DNA of 64,000 nucleotides from contig NZ_AYXG01000109.1 in the NCBI RefSeq assembly GCF_000564855.1, positions 1-64,000 of the forward strand, read 5' to 3'. How positions within the stretch are numbered: position 1 is the stretch's first letter; every line of letters begins with the position of its first letter. Source of the stretch: Actinokineospora spheciospongiae (GTDB taxonomy: Bacteria; Actinomycetota; Actinomycetes; Mycobacteriales; Pseudonocardiaceae). Under the pieces are notes generated by a model, which was not told the origin of the DNA, made no database searches, and was given only the letters and a program-made list of their open reading frames with translations. Made by a program: the position numbers and the translations under genes. Below, piece after piece: positions 44,997-54,610 of this stretch.

Positions 44997-45470
44997 TCAG
45001 ACCATGTACTGGTCGTGCCGGGCGTAGAACTCGGTCCACTCCTCGGCGCTGAGTTCGCGCCCGGACTCGGCGATCTCCGCCAGCTCCAGGAAGTACTGCT
45101 CGCGCGGCGGGCCGGGGGCGAACAGGATCAGCATCGACGCGGGCTCGTCGGAGACGTTCGCGAAGGCGTGGATGCCGCCCATCGGCACGTACAGGAAATC
45201 ACCCGCCGTCGCGTCCACGGCGCGCTCCCCGTCGTCGAGGCGGACGGTGCCGTCGATGACGTAGAACGACTCCGAGAACGTCTTGTGGAAGTGCCGGGCC
45301 GGGCCGCCGGAAGCGGGCGCCATGTCCCAGCGGAACAGGCCGAACTGCCCGTCGGTCACCGAACCCGGCGCCACGAAGTGCGCCGAGGTGGTGGGCCGGT
45401 CCAACACGATCGTCTCGTCCACCGGCCGGAAGCGCGCGCTGTGCTCGCCGGTGGTCCCCAGGTACGACAT
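44997..45470 (-). CDS. Cupin-domain protein
   Basis: A 157-aa single-domain cupin. The metal site is visible as HFHKTFSESFYVIDG (motif 1, about 61-75) and DFLYVPMGGIHAFAN (motif 2, about 91-105). AGGGAG lies 4 nt before the ATG at 45470. Could be a small dioxygenase, isomerase or sensor; the sequence does not decide. No operon partner: neighbours face it or are separated by 95 bp. Confidence 0.88.
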   Translation of the reverse strand: MSYLGTTGEHSARFRPVDETIVLDRPTTSAHFVAPGSVTDGQFGLFRWDMAPASGGPARHFHKTFSESFYVIDGTVRLDDGERAVDATAGDFLYVPMGGIHAFANVSDEPASMLILFAPGPPREQYFLELAEIAESGRELSAEEWTEFYARHDQYMV

Positions 45471-45565
45471 CGAACTCCCTACACCCGTGCGGAATCCGAG
45501 TAGACCGCGACCGCGGCGGCCCGGTCCAGTCCCGGCGGGCGTGTCGACCGTCATGCGCGCCCGGT

Positions 45566-46078
45566 TCAGTACCCGCTGTCCGGTTCGCGCGGCCTGCGCA
45601 CCGGGCGCGGCACCCGGGTGAGCGCCCGCACCCGGCGGGTGCGGCCGTGCACCGCCAGCAGCGCCAGCAGGTCCCCGTCGACCTCGGCCGCCAGCCGCCG
45701 CTGCGCCCAGTCGCTCGCCGCCAGCACCGCCGTCGCCTGCACCGGCCTGCCCGCCAGCGCGTCGCGCAGCAACCGCCACTCGGCGAGCCTGCAGCGCAGG
45801 AACTCCACGTGCTCGACCGCGGGACCGACCCTGGCCGCCCAGGCGTGGAAGTCGCCGCGGGCCCGGCCGCGCTCGTCGATCCTGGCCACCACCGCGGCGG
45901 TCGCCATCTCCCGGTCGGGGTCGAGCAGCACCAGTTCCAGGAACGCCCGCTCGTCCACCGGGTCGGCGGCCCGGTACCACTCGAAGCGAAGGTGCTCGTC
46001 GGCCGCGAGCGCGCGCGGGTCGTGGTCCGCGCGGCCGGCCAGTGCCGCCACGGACGCGATGTGGTCCAGCAGGTTCAC
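45566..46078 (-). CDS. Hypothetical helical protein
   Basis: A 170-aa protein, helical by pattern, with many Arg/Ala residues (LRCRLAEWRLLRDALAG, about 95-112) and a basic, Pro-rich end. The GTG at 46078 is chosen because GGAGG lies 7 nt upstream; the open frame continues into unlikely sequence. No family recognised, no signal peptide or membrane segment. Confidence 0.7.
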   Translation of the reverse strand: MNLLDHIASVAALAGRADHDPRALAADEHLRFEWYRAADPVDERAFLELVLLDPDREMATAAVVARIDERGRARGDFHAWAARVGPAVEHVEFLRCRLAEWRLLRDALAGRPVQATAVLAASDWAQRRLAAEVDGDLLALLAVHGRTRRVRALTRVPRPVRRPREPDSGY

Positions 46079-46292
46079 CGTTCTTCCTCCGCCGGAGAGG
46101 GTAGTGGGAGCGATCTTCGCCGCCACCCTGGGCCGATGCGGTTCGGCGTACCCGCCCCGCCCGCCACCCGGCGCCGGGGGCCGAGGGGCGCGGAGCCGGG
46201 TCCGGAGCGCGGTAACCTCGAAACCGAGTCGACCCGGCCGGAGCACCCGTGCCAGGCTTGACTGCCCGTCCGCCCCCCGTTGGAGGTCCTTC

Positions 46293-46490
46293 ATGCCCGA
46301 CCAGCCCGAGCCGCCCGCCACCGACGAGACGGCCGAGCCCCAGGACCTCAAGAGCAAGTTCCGCGAAGCCCTGCAGCGCAAGCAGGCGAAGTCCCAGGCA
46401 GGCCAGGACAACGCCACCGGCAACTCCAAGGTCCACGACGCCCACGGCCGCGCGGGCGCCAAGCGCCAGCACCGCCGCAAGAGCGGCTGA
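46293..46490 (+). CDS. DUF5302 miniprotein
   Basis: A 65-aa protein with the DUF5302 pattern: an acidic Pro-rich start, DLKSKFREALQRKQ (about 19-32), and the terminal HGRAGAKRQHRRKSG. GGAGG lies 6 nt before the ATG. Very hydrophilic, probably disordered or nucleic-acid-associated; function unknown. It is the last native-composition gene before the AT-rich gene at 46609. Confidence 0.88.
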   Translation: MPDQPEPPATDETAEPQDLKSKFREALQRKQAKSQAGQDNATGNSKVHDAHGRAGAKRQHRRKSG

Positions 46491-46608
46491 TCTCTGCAGG
46501 CACACCCGGCCGGGCGACGTGAGTTGTCCAAGTGGCACGAACACCCCTGCCTCGCTCTCTTTTGACGGAATGGTCGAATAGCTGTTGTCGTCCTGAGAGG
46601 ACGAGGAC

Positions 46609-48471
46609 ATGGGTGTGTTCGGAGGAGTACGCGCAAGTCTCTGTGTTGACCAATCTGTGAAATTCTTCCCTTCTGCGGGCTGGCTAAGGTTGCTTTCTCG
46701 CTGGCCGAACACATCTCAATCATCGATGGTTGTTCAAGAGTGTTCGACAATTTACTTCTTCTTTGTCGACCTGCCCTTCGTTGCTGTTTGTAACGGTGCG
46801 GGGGAGTCGAACGATCCATGTTGGTACTGGATGAAGTTCGACAGGTGGCATACGGAGATCGAGATGCAGATGTTGTACGCGGTCGACTTCGACATCTCTT
46901 GTGTCGAAAATATAGATCCAGTGCTCGCGTATTCAAAATTGATCGAGCACTTCCATGCATGGTTGACGTGGGGAGCGAGTGATTGTCCCTTGCTCGCTGA
47001 TCTCAATGGGTCAGGAGAGGCGGAATATTTCAAATCTGGCCTTGAAAGTAAGCAGGCAAGTCTTCGGAAGGTTGCCTGGAAGGTCACCGGTGCAGATGAC
47101 CGCCATGCTTTCAGAGTTGATGTCCGTCAGCCTCTGCTTGCTGAGAAAACATGGTTTCAAACGCGGGTTACGGTTTCTCGAAACTTTGACGAAGTGCAAC
47201 TCCGTGTCGTTATGGGCCGTGATATCACCACGGGCTGGTTGTCGCCTGTACCATTCGATGCTCTTCGTCGCCCTCGGTTGATATTTAATGTGGTAAAGGA
47301 TTCAACCCTTGTGGTCCGCGTTCTCGGGCAGTCTGTCGACAACGATCACATTTCAATCAAAGAGCCGTCTCAACTCGAGCAACTCGTCAACGCAATCAAT
47401 AATTCGAATCGTCTTCCGATTCTTGTCGTCAGCCCATCCGGGGATCATGCGCACGGCCTCGCTCAGCGTGCAGCACGCGAGCTGCAAGGTTTGGCACGGG
47501 TAGTGACATTGCGCCCCTACTTGTCCCAGAAATTCAATCAGCTTGTTCCATCCGGCTCGGTGCCTTTCGGCGGTGCTCGCTTGCTCTGGCCCGACCTTTC
47601 GCTTCGGCAACCCCAGTTTTCAGCTGATGACCTTAGACGACATGAAGTTTCTCATACGGTTCAGCAATTCATGCGTCTGCTGGCTCCGATGTCTGTCATC
47701 GCCCGGGGGCGTGACAAAGGGTGGGAAATCGCTCTTGCCAGCGACCGTGCATGGCGTGCTCAGGTGGTTCGACAGAGGCTCGACGAAGCACGCGCTCAAG
47801 GTGACGGGTTGGCAGAAATGAAGGTATTGACTGAGACCTTGGAGCAGAAGCAAGCAGAATTGGCTGAATGGGAGACTTTCAACGGTCAACTATTGGTTGA
47901 AAATGAACAATTGAAGGGAAAGCTTCAGCTCACGGAAGATTATCGAAGTCAGTTCGAATATTGGAAGAGTGAGTACTTTAGGGTTGCAAGTGAAAGCAAA
48001 TCCTCTACTGAAAACGATTGGAATTCTGCACCGTCATGTTCGAGTGGCGATATTGATGAATTGCTTGAATATTTGAGAGAGGCGAGCGAGGGTGCACTCA
48101 ATTATACAGAGAATTCAGTCAAATCGTGGGAAAATTCTCGATACCCTTATCCTGATTCAATGCGAGAGGCGCTGATAAGCCTGGCGCAAGCTTCAGTCGA
48201 GTATCGCGCCAAGGCTGGGCAACTGGGAAAGCGCCTTGAAGATTGGATTGAGGAGGGGTATTCTTTGCGCGTTGCCATGAGCGACAAGGGGTTGACTCGT
48301 CAGGGTTTGGAAAAGTTTCCTTTTGAGGACGAGACCTACAGTCGCATTCCTCATGTCAAACTGGATGACCACACGACTCCTGATCGGGTGGGTCGAATCT
48401 ACTTTGCGCTCGATTCAAGGCGCACACGCTTCATCGTCGATCACATTGGTCTGAAGCTCTACGGCCTGTGA
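46609..48471 (+). CDS. AT-rich orphan: 620-aa multidomain protein, probable stand-alone defence factor
   Basis: The codons (TTG, TCA, AAT, GAA, GTT) and about half G+C content by eye differ sharply from both flanks, pointing to recent transfer. Layout: N-terminal region of uncertain start (about 1-190); a conserved-looking middle with VVMGRDITTGW (about 200-210), LPILVVSPSGDH (about 269-280), LAQRAARELQGLARVV and VPFGGARLLWPDLSLRQP (about 318-335); a charged coiled coil (about 385-460); a helical part (about 480-560); and a compact C-terminal domain ending RIYFALD...RFIVDHIGLKL (about 596-617). I recall this order of segments (a VVSP-type strand, Leu-Ala-Gly-Leu-Ala, Phe-Gly-Gly-Ala, coiled coil, RIYF-HIG tail) from uncharacterised proteins of bacterial defence islands, but cannot name a family. 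No P-loop, signal peptide or membrane span. ATG 46609 has AGGACGAGG upstream; a later start is possible. Confidence 0.8.
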   Translation: MGVFGGVRASLCVDQSVKFFPSAGWLRLLSRWPNTSQSSMVVQECSTIYFFFVDLPFVAVCNGAGESNDPCWYWMKFDRWHTEIEMQMLYAVDFDISCVENIDPVLAYSKLIEHFHAWLTWGASDCPLLADLNGSGEAEYFKSGLESKQASLRKVAWKVTGADDRHAFRVDVRQPLLAEKTWFQTRVTVSRNFDEVQLRVVMGRDITTGWLSPVPFDALRRPRLIFNVVKDSTLVVRVLGQSVDNDHISIKEPSQLEQLVNAINNSNRLPILVVSPSGDHAHGLAQRAARELQGLARVVTLRPYLSQKFNQLVPSGSVPFGGARLLWPDLSLRQPQFSADDLRRHEVSHTVQQFMRLLAPMSVIARGRDKGWEIALASDRAWRAQVVRQRLDEARAQGDGLAEMKVLTETLEQKQAELAEWETFNGQLLVENEQLKGKLQLTEDYRSQFEYWKSEYFRVASESKSSTENDWNSAPSCSSGDIDELLEYLREASEGALNYTENSVKSWENSRYPYPDSMREALISLAQASVEYRAKAGQLGKRLEDWIEEGYSLRVAMSDKGLTRQGLEKFPFEDETYSRIPHVKLDDHTTPDRVGRIYFALDSRRTRFIVDHIGLKLYGL

Positions 48472-48474
48472 CTG

Positions 48475-49839
48475 TCAGAGGAGTTCTTTCTCCAGGGTGG
48501 CCAGGCTGTCCTCGAGGAACGTCAGCAGGCGTTGCAGGCGGGGGACGCTGCGCCTGCACCCGGTGAGGCCGAACTCCAGGCTGCCCGCGTAGCTCGTCAC
48601 CGTGATGTTGAGGGCTTGGCCCTCGTACGGGACCGAGACGGGGTAGACGCCCTCCATCCTGGCGCCGTTCCAGTACAGCGGGGCGGACGGGCCGGGCACG
48701 TTGGAGATCAGCAGGTTGAACGCCGGTGGGGTGATCCGGACCGCGCCGGGGACCAGGGACAGGGCCAGCGGGGCGAACGGGATGGCGCTCAGGGCCGTGA
48801 TCTGCAGCGGGGACATCCCCCGGTAGAAGGCCTTGCCCCGGCGCATGGACTCCGCGATGGCGGTGAGGCGGGCGGCCGGGTCGTCGAGGTCGGTGGCCAG
48901 GGTGCAGAGGATGAGGCCGACGGCGTTGCCGCCCACGGCCGCGCCCTCGCGCAGGGAGATGGGGACGGCGGCGACCAGGGGTTTGTCGGGCAGGGCGCCG
49001 AGTTCCAGCAGGTACTCGCGCAGCGCGCCCGCGCACATCGCCAGCACCACGTCGTTCACCGTGGCGCCCGCGGCGGCGCCGACCGCGCGGATGCGGGCGA
49101 GGGGCCAGCCCTGGGCGGCGAAGCGGCGGGCGCCGGTGATCGGCACGTTGAACACCGTCTTGGGCGTCTCGTGCGGCAAGGTCGCCGACTGCTCGCGGAA
49201 CGCCTGGTTGACGTACTTCACCACCGCCGGGCCGAGGCCGACGACGTCGCGGACGGCGCTCGCGGCCGAGGCGAGGCGCGCGAACGGGGCCGGGGCGGTC
49301 CGCTTCGGCGGCTCGACCGCACTCCGGCGCGGGGACCACGGTGGGCGGACGCCGGTGTCCGCCGGGTCGGTGGACAGCGAGCGTTCCAGCAGGCGCAGGG
49401 CGGAGACGCCGTCGAGGAGGGCGTGGTGGGCCTTGGTGTAGACCGCGTACCGGTTGTCCTCCAAGCCCTCGATCAGGTGGCACTCCCACAGCGGGCGGTG
49501 GCGGTCGAGCAGGGAGCCGTGCAGCCGGGACACCAGTTCCAGCAGCTCGCGCACCCGGCCCGGGGTGGGCAGCGCCGACAGCCGGACGTGGTACTCCAGG
49601 TCGAGGTGGTGGTCGTCGGACCACACCCACTGGCCGGGGGTGCCCATCGGGCCGCGGGGCCTGCGCCGGAACAGCGGGCTGATGTCGGTGTGGGTGAGCA
49701 GTTCCCGGTGCAGCTCGCCGACGTGGTCGGGGCCCGCGCCGTCCGGGAGCCGGAACACCTGCAGGCCGCCCACGTGCAGTGGGTGCTCCCGCGTCTCGCC
49801 GAGCAGGAACACCGAATCCGTCACCGGCATCACGGGCAT
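48475..49839 (-). CDS. Wax ester synthase/diacylglycerol acyltransferase
   Basis: A 454-aa WS/DGAT enzyme that esterifies acyl-CoA to diacylglycerol or fatty alcohols. The N-terminal catalytic motif HHALLDGVSA (HHxxxDG, about 137), the PLWE motif RPLWECHLIEG (about 115) and the C-terminal NLLISNVPGP (ND/NVPGP type, about 375) are present. GAGGAGG lies 5 nt before ATG 49839. The enzyme is peripheral on the membrane or lipid body. It borders the AT-rich gene with only 3 bp between stops (convergent). Confidence 0.93.
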   Translation of the reverse strand: MPVMPVTDSVFLLGETREHPLHVGGLQVFRLPDGAGPDHVGELHRELLTHTDISPLFRRRPRGPMGTPGQWVWSDDHHLDLEYHVRLSALPTPGRVRELLELVSRLHGSLLDRHRPLWECHLIEGLEDNRYAVYTKAHHALLDGVSALRLLERSLSTDPADTGVRPPWSPRRSAVEPPKRTAPAPFARLASAASAVRDVVGLGPAVVKYVNQAFREQSATLPHETPKTVFNVPITGARRFAAQGWPLARIRAVGAAAGATVNDVVLAMCAGALREYLLELGALPDKPLVAAVPISLREGAAVGGNAVGLILCTLATDLDDPAARLTAIAESMRRGKAFYRGMSPLQITALSAIPFAPLALSLVPGAVRITPPAFNLLISNVPGPSAPLYWNGARMEGVYPVSVPYEGQALNITVTSYAGSLEFGLTGCRRSVPRLQRLLTFLEDSLATLEKELL

Positions 49840-49934
49840 GGCGGTCCTCCTCGACCCCGGGCAGTGGACCCGGACCCCCCACGCTGCCACCCGATCGGGG
49901 TTGCCGCAATCACAGTCCGGGGTGGACCGGCCGG

Positions 49935-51431
<1,497 letters not shown>

Positions 51432-51576
51432 CTGACCCTGTTCGATGACCAGGTACTCCTCGCGTGTGTGGTTGCAGGCCCCGACCTGAGTACCCGAGAC
51501 TAGCGAACCGCACCGCGGCGGCGGCCATTCGTCCGCCCGCGAACCGGCGGGTGCCGGGCCGCATGAGACCCCCGTC

Positions 51577-51765
51577 TCACGCGACCCGGTCGTCCTGCGG
51601 CCCGGATGCCTTGACCACGCCCAGGAATCGCCGCCAGCCGCCGACGAGGGGAACCCGCAGGACTGTGCGCGGTTCCACTCCCCGAACCGCCACCGAGTCC
51701 GCCGCGATGCTCACCTCGACACAACTGCCGTTGGAGCAGTGACTGCTCCGCCTGAACCGTTCCAC
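51577..51765 (-). CDS. DUF397 protein, copy 1
   Basis: A 62-aa protein of the DUF397 family: FRRSSHCSNGSCVEVSIAAD at the start, then VAVRGVEP and WRRFLGVVK. DUF397 proteins are small partners of XRE/DUF5753 regulators (WhiJ/BldB-type modules in Streptomyces), here the gene at 52108. GTG 51765 has AGAGGGG 7 nt upstream; GTG 51789 is also open. An 8-bp inverted repeat (51787-51794 with 51821-51828) lies just upstream. Confidence 0.85.
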   Translation of the reverse strand: MERFRRSSHCSNGSCVEVSIAADSVAVRGVEPRTVLRVPLVGGWRRFLGVVKASGPQDDRVA

Positions 51766-51898
51766 TCCGCCACCCCTCTCCGGAGCCACATCGCGGAGGA
51801 ATCCCCGTGTCCGGCAGTCAGCGATGTGACAGGACTTTCACCTTCAGGTTAGCGGTCGATAACAGGTGATCACCAGGGACGAAAAGCGGACAGCGGGC

Positions 51899-52099
51899 TC
51901 AGCCCGCCGGACAGCCCACCGCGTCCCCCTTGATCGCGGCGTTGAACCGGGTCCACGCCCGCGCGGGGAGCACGTGGGCGGGGGCGGCGGGGTTCTTCGA
52001 GTCGCGCAGCGCGACCCTGCCGTCGGCGAGCATGGCGACCTGGACGCAGTTGCCATTCGAGCAGAAGCTGCTCCGCCGGAATTCGGCATCGATTGTCAC
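51899..52099 (-). CDS. DUF397 protein, copy 2
   Basis: A 66-aa DUF397 protein: FRRSSFCSNGNCVQVAMLAD, VALRDSKNP and the terminal WTRFNAAIKGD. It starts 8 bp after the XRE regulator's stop, so it is part of that transcript and the likely direct partner. Copy 1 follows 133 bp downstream with a shared Cys-Ser-Asn-Gly-x-Cys core; the two probably arose by tandem duplication. Confidence 0.9.
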   Translation of the reverse strand: MTIDAEFRRSSFCSNGNCVQVAMLADGRVALRDSKNPAAPAHVLPARAWTRFNAAIKGDAVGCPAG

Positions 52100-52107
52100 G
52101 GGTTGTC

Positions 52108-52968
52108 CTACTGGTTGTTGGCCATGATTTTCTTTATCAGGGCGTCGGTGTCATCCTCGCTGAGGCTTTTCCCGGCGAGGGCCTGGAAGAACAAGGTGTA
52201 CCGCTCGATGTCGGATTCCACCTCCAACCAGCGGTCACCTCCCGGCAGTTCGATGTGGACGGCGTTGCGGTCGTAGTCGCTGTCGAAGGTGAAGATGACG
52301 AACGAGCACTGGGCGCCCATGTCGGGCTGGGCGGAGAAGGGGAAGACCCGCAGCCGCCTGCCGGTGGTCTCGTTCACCGCCAACAGGGATTCGAGCTGGT
52401 CGCGCATGACGCCCGCGTCGCCGACCCGGCGGTGCAGGGTCGCCTCGTCCAGGATGATGTCCAGCCGGGGCAGGTCGGTGCGGGCGCCGAACTCCTGCTG
52501 CCGCTTCATGCGCAGGCCCACGCGGTCCTCGACGATGCTCTCCCGCTCGTGCGGGGCGATCGACCGCAGCAGCGCGCGGGCGTACCGCTCGGTCTGCAGG
52601 AGCCCGTAGATGTAGGAGATGCTGAAGTCGCGTTGCAGCGAGGCCTCGGACTCCAGTGAGATGTACTGGTCGAGGTTGCTCGTCAGCGCGTCGTTGAGGT
52701 CCTGCCACCAGGCCTGGCGGCGGCCGTCCCCGGCCAGGCGCAGCAGGCGGTCCTGGGCCCGCTGGTCGGTGAGGCCGTAGAGGCCGAGCAGGTCGCGGAT
52801 GTCGCGCGTCTTGGGGATGCCCTGGCCGGTCTCCAGGCGCGAGACCTTGCTGGTGCTGCACTCGAGGTGGGCGGCGGCGTGCTCGAGGTGCAGGCCCGCG
52901 GCCTCGCGGAGCCTGCGGAGTTCGGCGCCCAGGCGGCGTCGGGGGATGAGCGGGCCCTGGCTGGGCAT
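52108..52968 (-). CDS. XRE-family regulator with DUF5753 domain
   Basis: A 286-aa regulator: XRE helix-turn-helix (LGAELRRLREAAGLHLEHAA and STSKVSRLETGQG, about 12-52) and a DUF5753 ligand/partner domain (about 95-280) with LQTERYARALL, the E/D-rich hinge and FVIFTFDS. AGGAGG lies 4 nt before ATG 52968. With two DUF397 genes downstream it forms a WhiJ/BldB-like module typical of Streptomyces and relatives, where such modules influence development or metabolism. Two identical 13-bp sites in the 475-bp gap upstream are candidate operators. Confidence 0.92.
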   Translation of the reverse strand: MPSQGPLIPRRRLGAELRRLREAAGLHLEHAAAHLECSTSKVSRLETGQGIPKTRDIRDLLGLYGLTDQRAQDRLLRLAGDGRRQAWWQDLNDALTSNLDQYISLESEASLQRDFSISYIYGLLQTERYARALLRSIAPHERESIVEDRVGLRMKRQQEFGARTDLPRLDIILDEATLHRRVGDAGVMRDQLESLLAVNETTGRRLRVFPFSAQPDMGAQCSFVIFTFDSDYDRNAVHIELPGGDRWLEVESDIERYTLFFQALAGKSLSEDDTDALIKKIMANNQ

Positions 52969-53096
52969 GTCCCCTCCTACTCGGCGGCGTGACCCCGGAC
53001 GGTGTCGATCTTGCTGCCTCGGCTGTCGTGGCGGCTCTCCGGACGGCTCAACGCGTCGCGAAGTGGCCGACCCGGGCGGAGTCGCCGCGCAGCGTG

Positions 53097-53109
53097 GTGC
53101 AATTGCATG
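53097..53109. promoter_or_regulatory. Candidate operator, site 1
   Basis: GTGCAATTGCATG, containing the perfect palindrome TGCAATTGCA. It lies 129 bp upstream of the XRE/DUF5753 start. An identical 13-mer is at 53325-53337. Confidence 0.5.
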
Positions 53110-53324
53110 GCGAGAGCCCGTCGAGGTTAACACCGGCGTCCCGGGTCGGCGCCAGTGGGAGCGCGGCGCGCGCCGCGCCGCCCAACTTGTTGCCGGGCTT
53201 GAAATCCAGTGTTCACCAGGGAGCTTTTCGGCGGGATCACACCTTCGGATGGTTCGTGCGATCGTTGGGCCATTCGGCTGACACCCGGGGTCCTGATGCT
53301 GCTCCGAACGGGTGGTGCCACCTT

Positions 53325-53337
53325 GTGCAATTGCATG
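53325..53337. promoter_or_regulatory. Candidate operator, site 2
   Basis: Identical GTGCAATTGCATG, 228 bp from site 1 and 107 bp upstream of the OmpA-lipoprotein gene. The two together could let the XRE regulator control both divergent units. Confidence 0.5.
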
Positions 53338-53443
53338 AGGAACTTGTTTTAGGCACTTCTGTCACGCAATCTGAGTACCGGTGGCGTACGCCACACGGGA
53401 GGCGGCCTCGGGAGCCGCCCCCGGCCAGGGAATGAGGTGCTCG

Positions 53444-54610
53444 ATGAGGGAGAACCAGCAGGTCACAGCTCTTCTGACAGCAACGGTGCTGTTCGGCGCA
53501 CTCGTCGTGGGGTGCGCCCGGGAGGCGGCGGGGGACGACGACGTCCTCGTGCTCGCCATGACGGCGGGGGCCAACGAGCCCGCGCCCGCGCTGACCGCGC
53601 GGGCGCGGCAGGAGATCACCGCCGCGCTGCGGGGCGACCACGCGAGCCTGCGGGTCGTGGTGGCCGGGGACCAGCGGCCCAGGGTGGTCGAGGAAGGGCA
53701 GTTGCGGCTGCGGCGCGGGGCGCAGGTCGAGCACGACGGCGCGCGGCGCGCGGCGCTCACCCGGCAGGAGGTGGAGCGGGTGGGCGCGCTCCTGGCCGGG
53801 ACCGGGAGCGGCGCCGCCCGGTCGGACCCGCTCGCCCTGCTCGACCACATCGGGCGCACCCCGGGCCGGGTCACCGGGGTGCTGCTCAGCTCCGGCCTGC
53901 AGACCACCGGGCCGCTGGCCACCGCGGTCCTCGGCTGGGACCGGGTCGGGGCGGGGGCGACCGTGGAACGCGCCCGGTCGCTCGGGCTCGTCCCGGACCT
54001 GACCGGGAAGCGGGTCGTGTTCAGCGGGATCGGGGACACCGAGGCACCGCAGCGGCCGCTGCCGCCGCAACTGCGCAACCGGCTGGTGGACTTCTGGACG
54101 GGGCTCTGCCGCGCGGGCGGCGCGGCGGAGTGCGCGGTGGACCCCGACCCGGTGACCGGCGGGCGGCCGGTCTCGACCACACCGGTGCCCACGGTCCCGG
54201 TCCCCGAACCGCCGGTCATCTCGGAGCCGGTCCCGCAGGCCAGGCCGATCGCGCTGCCCAGCGACGTGCTGTTCGGACCCGACTCCGCCGTGCTGCTGGA
54301 ATCGGCCGGGCCGGTGCTGCGGCAGCTCGCCGGGAACCTCCCGCCGGGGGCGGGCATCACCCTGACCGGGCACACCGCCTCCGTCGGACCCGCCGACACC
54401 GCCCGGCGGCTGAGCCTGGCCAGGGCCACCGCGGTCCGCGACGCCCTGGTGGCGCTGGGGGTGCCGGGGTCGGCGGTGACCGTCCTCGGGGTGGGGTTCG
54501 ACGAGCCCCTTGCCGTCGACGTGGGACCCGACGGCGCCCTGGACCCCGTGGCGGCGCAGCGCAACCGCGCCGTCGTGGTCGAGGTGACCGCGGGGGGTGG
54601 GCGGTCGTGA
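53444..54610 (+). CDS. Lipoprotein with C-terminal OmpA domain
   Basis: A 388-aa predicted lipoprotein: signal with lipobox LVVGC (Cys24), a mostly alpha/beta region (about 30-235), a Pro/Thr linker (about 238-270) and an OmpA-like peptidoglycan-binding domain (about 275-388: SDVLFGPDSAVLLESAG, LTGHTASVG, LSLARATAVRDALVALGV, RNRAVVVEV). The Asp usual in GHTDS is Ala here, while the Arg of the NR motif is kept. It is coupled by GTGA to a four-helix membrane protein. In a Gram-positive envelope this would link membrane and cell wall. GAGGTG precedes ATG 53444 by 4 nt. Confidence 0.88.
   Translation: MRENQQVTALLTATVLFGALVVGCAREAAGDDDVLVLAMTAGANEPAPALTARARQEITAALRGDHASLRVVVAGDQRPRVVEEGQLRLRRGAQVEHDGARRAALTRQEVERVGALLAGTGSGAARSDPLALLDHIGRTPGRVTGVLLSSGLQTTGPLATAVLGWDRVGAGATVERARSLGLVPDLTGKRVVFSGIGDTEAPQRPLPPQLRNRLVDFWTGLCRAGGAAECAVDPDPVTGGRPVSTTPVPTVPVPEPPVISEPVPQARPIALPSDVLFGPDSAVLLESAGPVLRQLAGNLPPGAGITLTGHTASVGPADTARRLSLARATAVRDALVALGVPGSAVTVLGVGFDEPLAVDVGPDGALDPVAAQRNRAVVVEVTAGGGRS

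Larger units (their letters stand above)
52969..53443. other. Regulatory gap between XRE and OmpA-lipoprotein genes
   Basis: A 475-bp non-coding stretch between divergent units. It is notable for two copies of GTGCAATTGCATG (53097 and 53325). No convincing gene; the frames here are low in Leu/Val patterns and lack ribosome sites. The ribosome site of the plus-strand gene is GAGGTG at 53435. Confidence 0.5.

Noticed and set aside
46249-46581. 110-codon plus-strand frame overlapping the DUF5302 gene.
   Set aside because: Shifted frame over DUF5302, which has a ribosome site and a family match.
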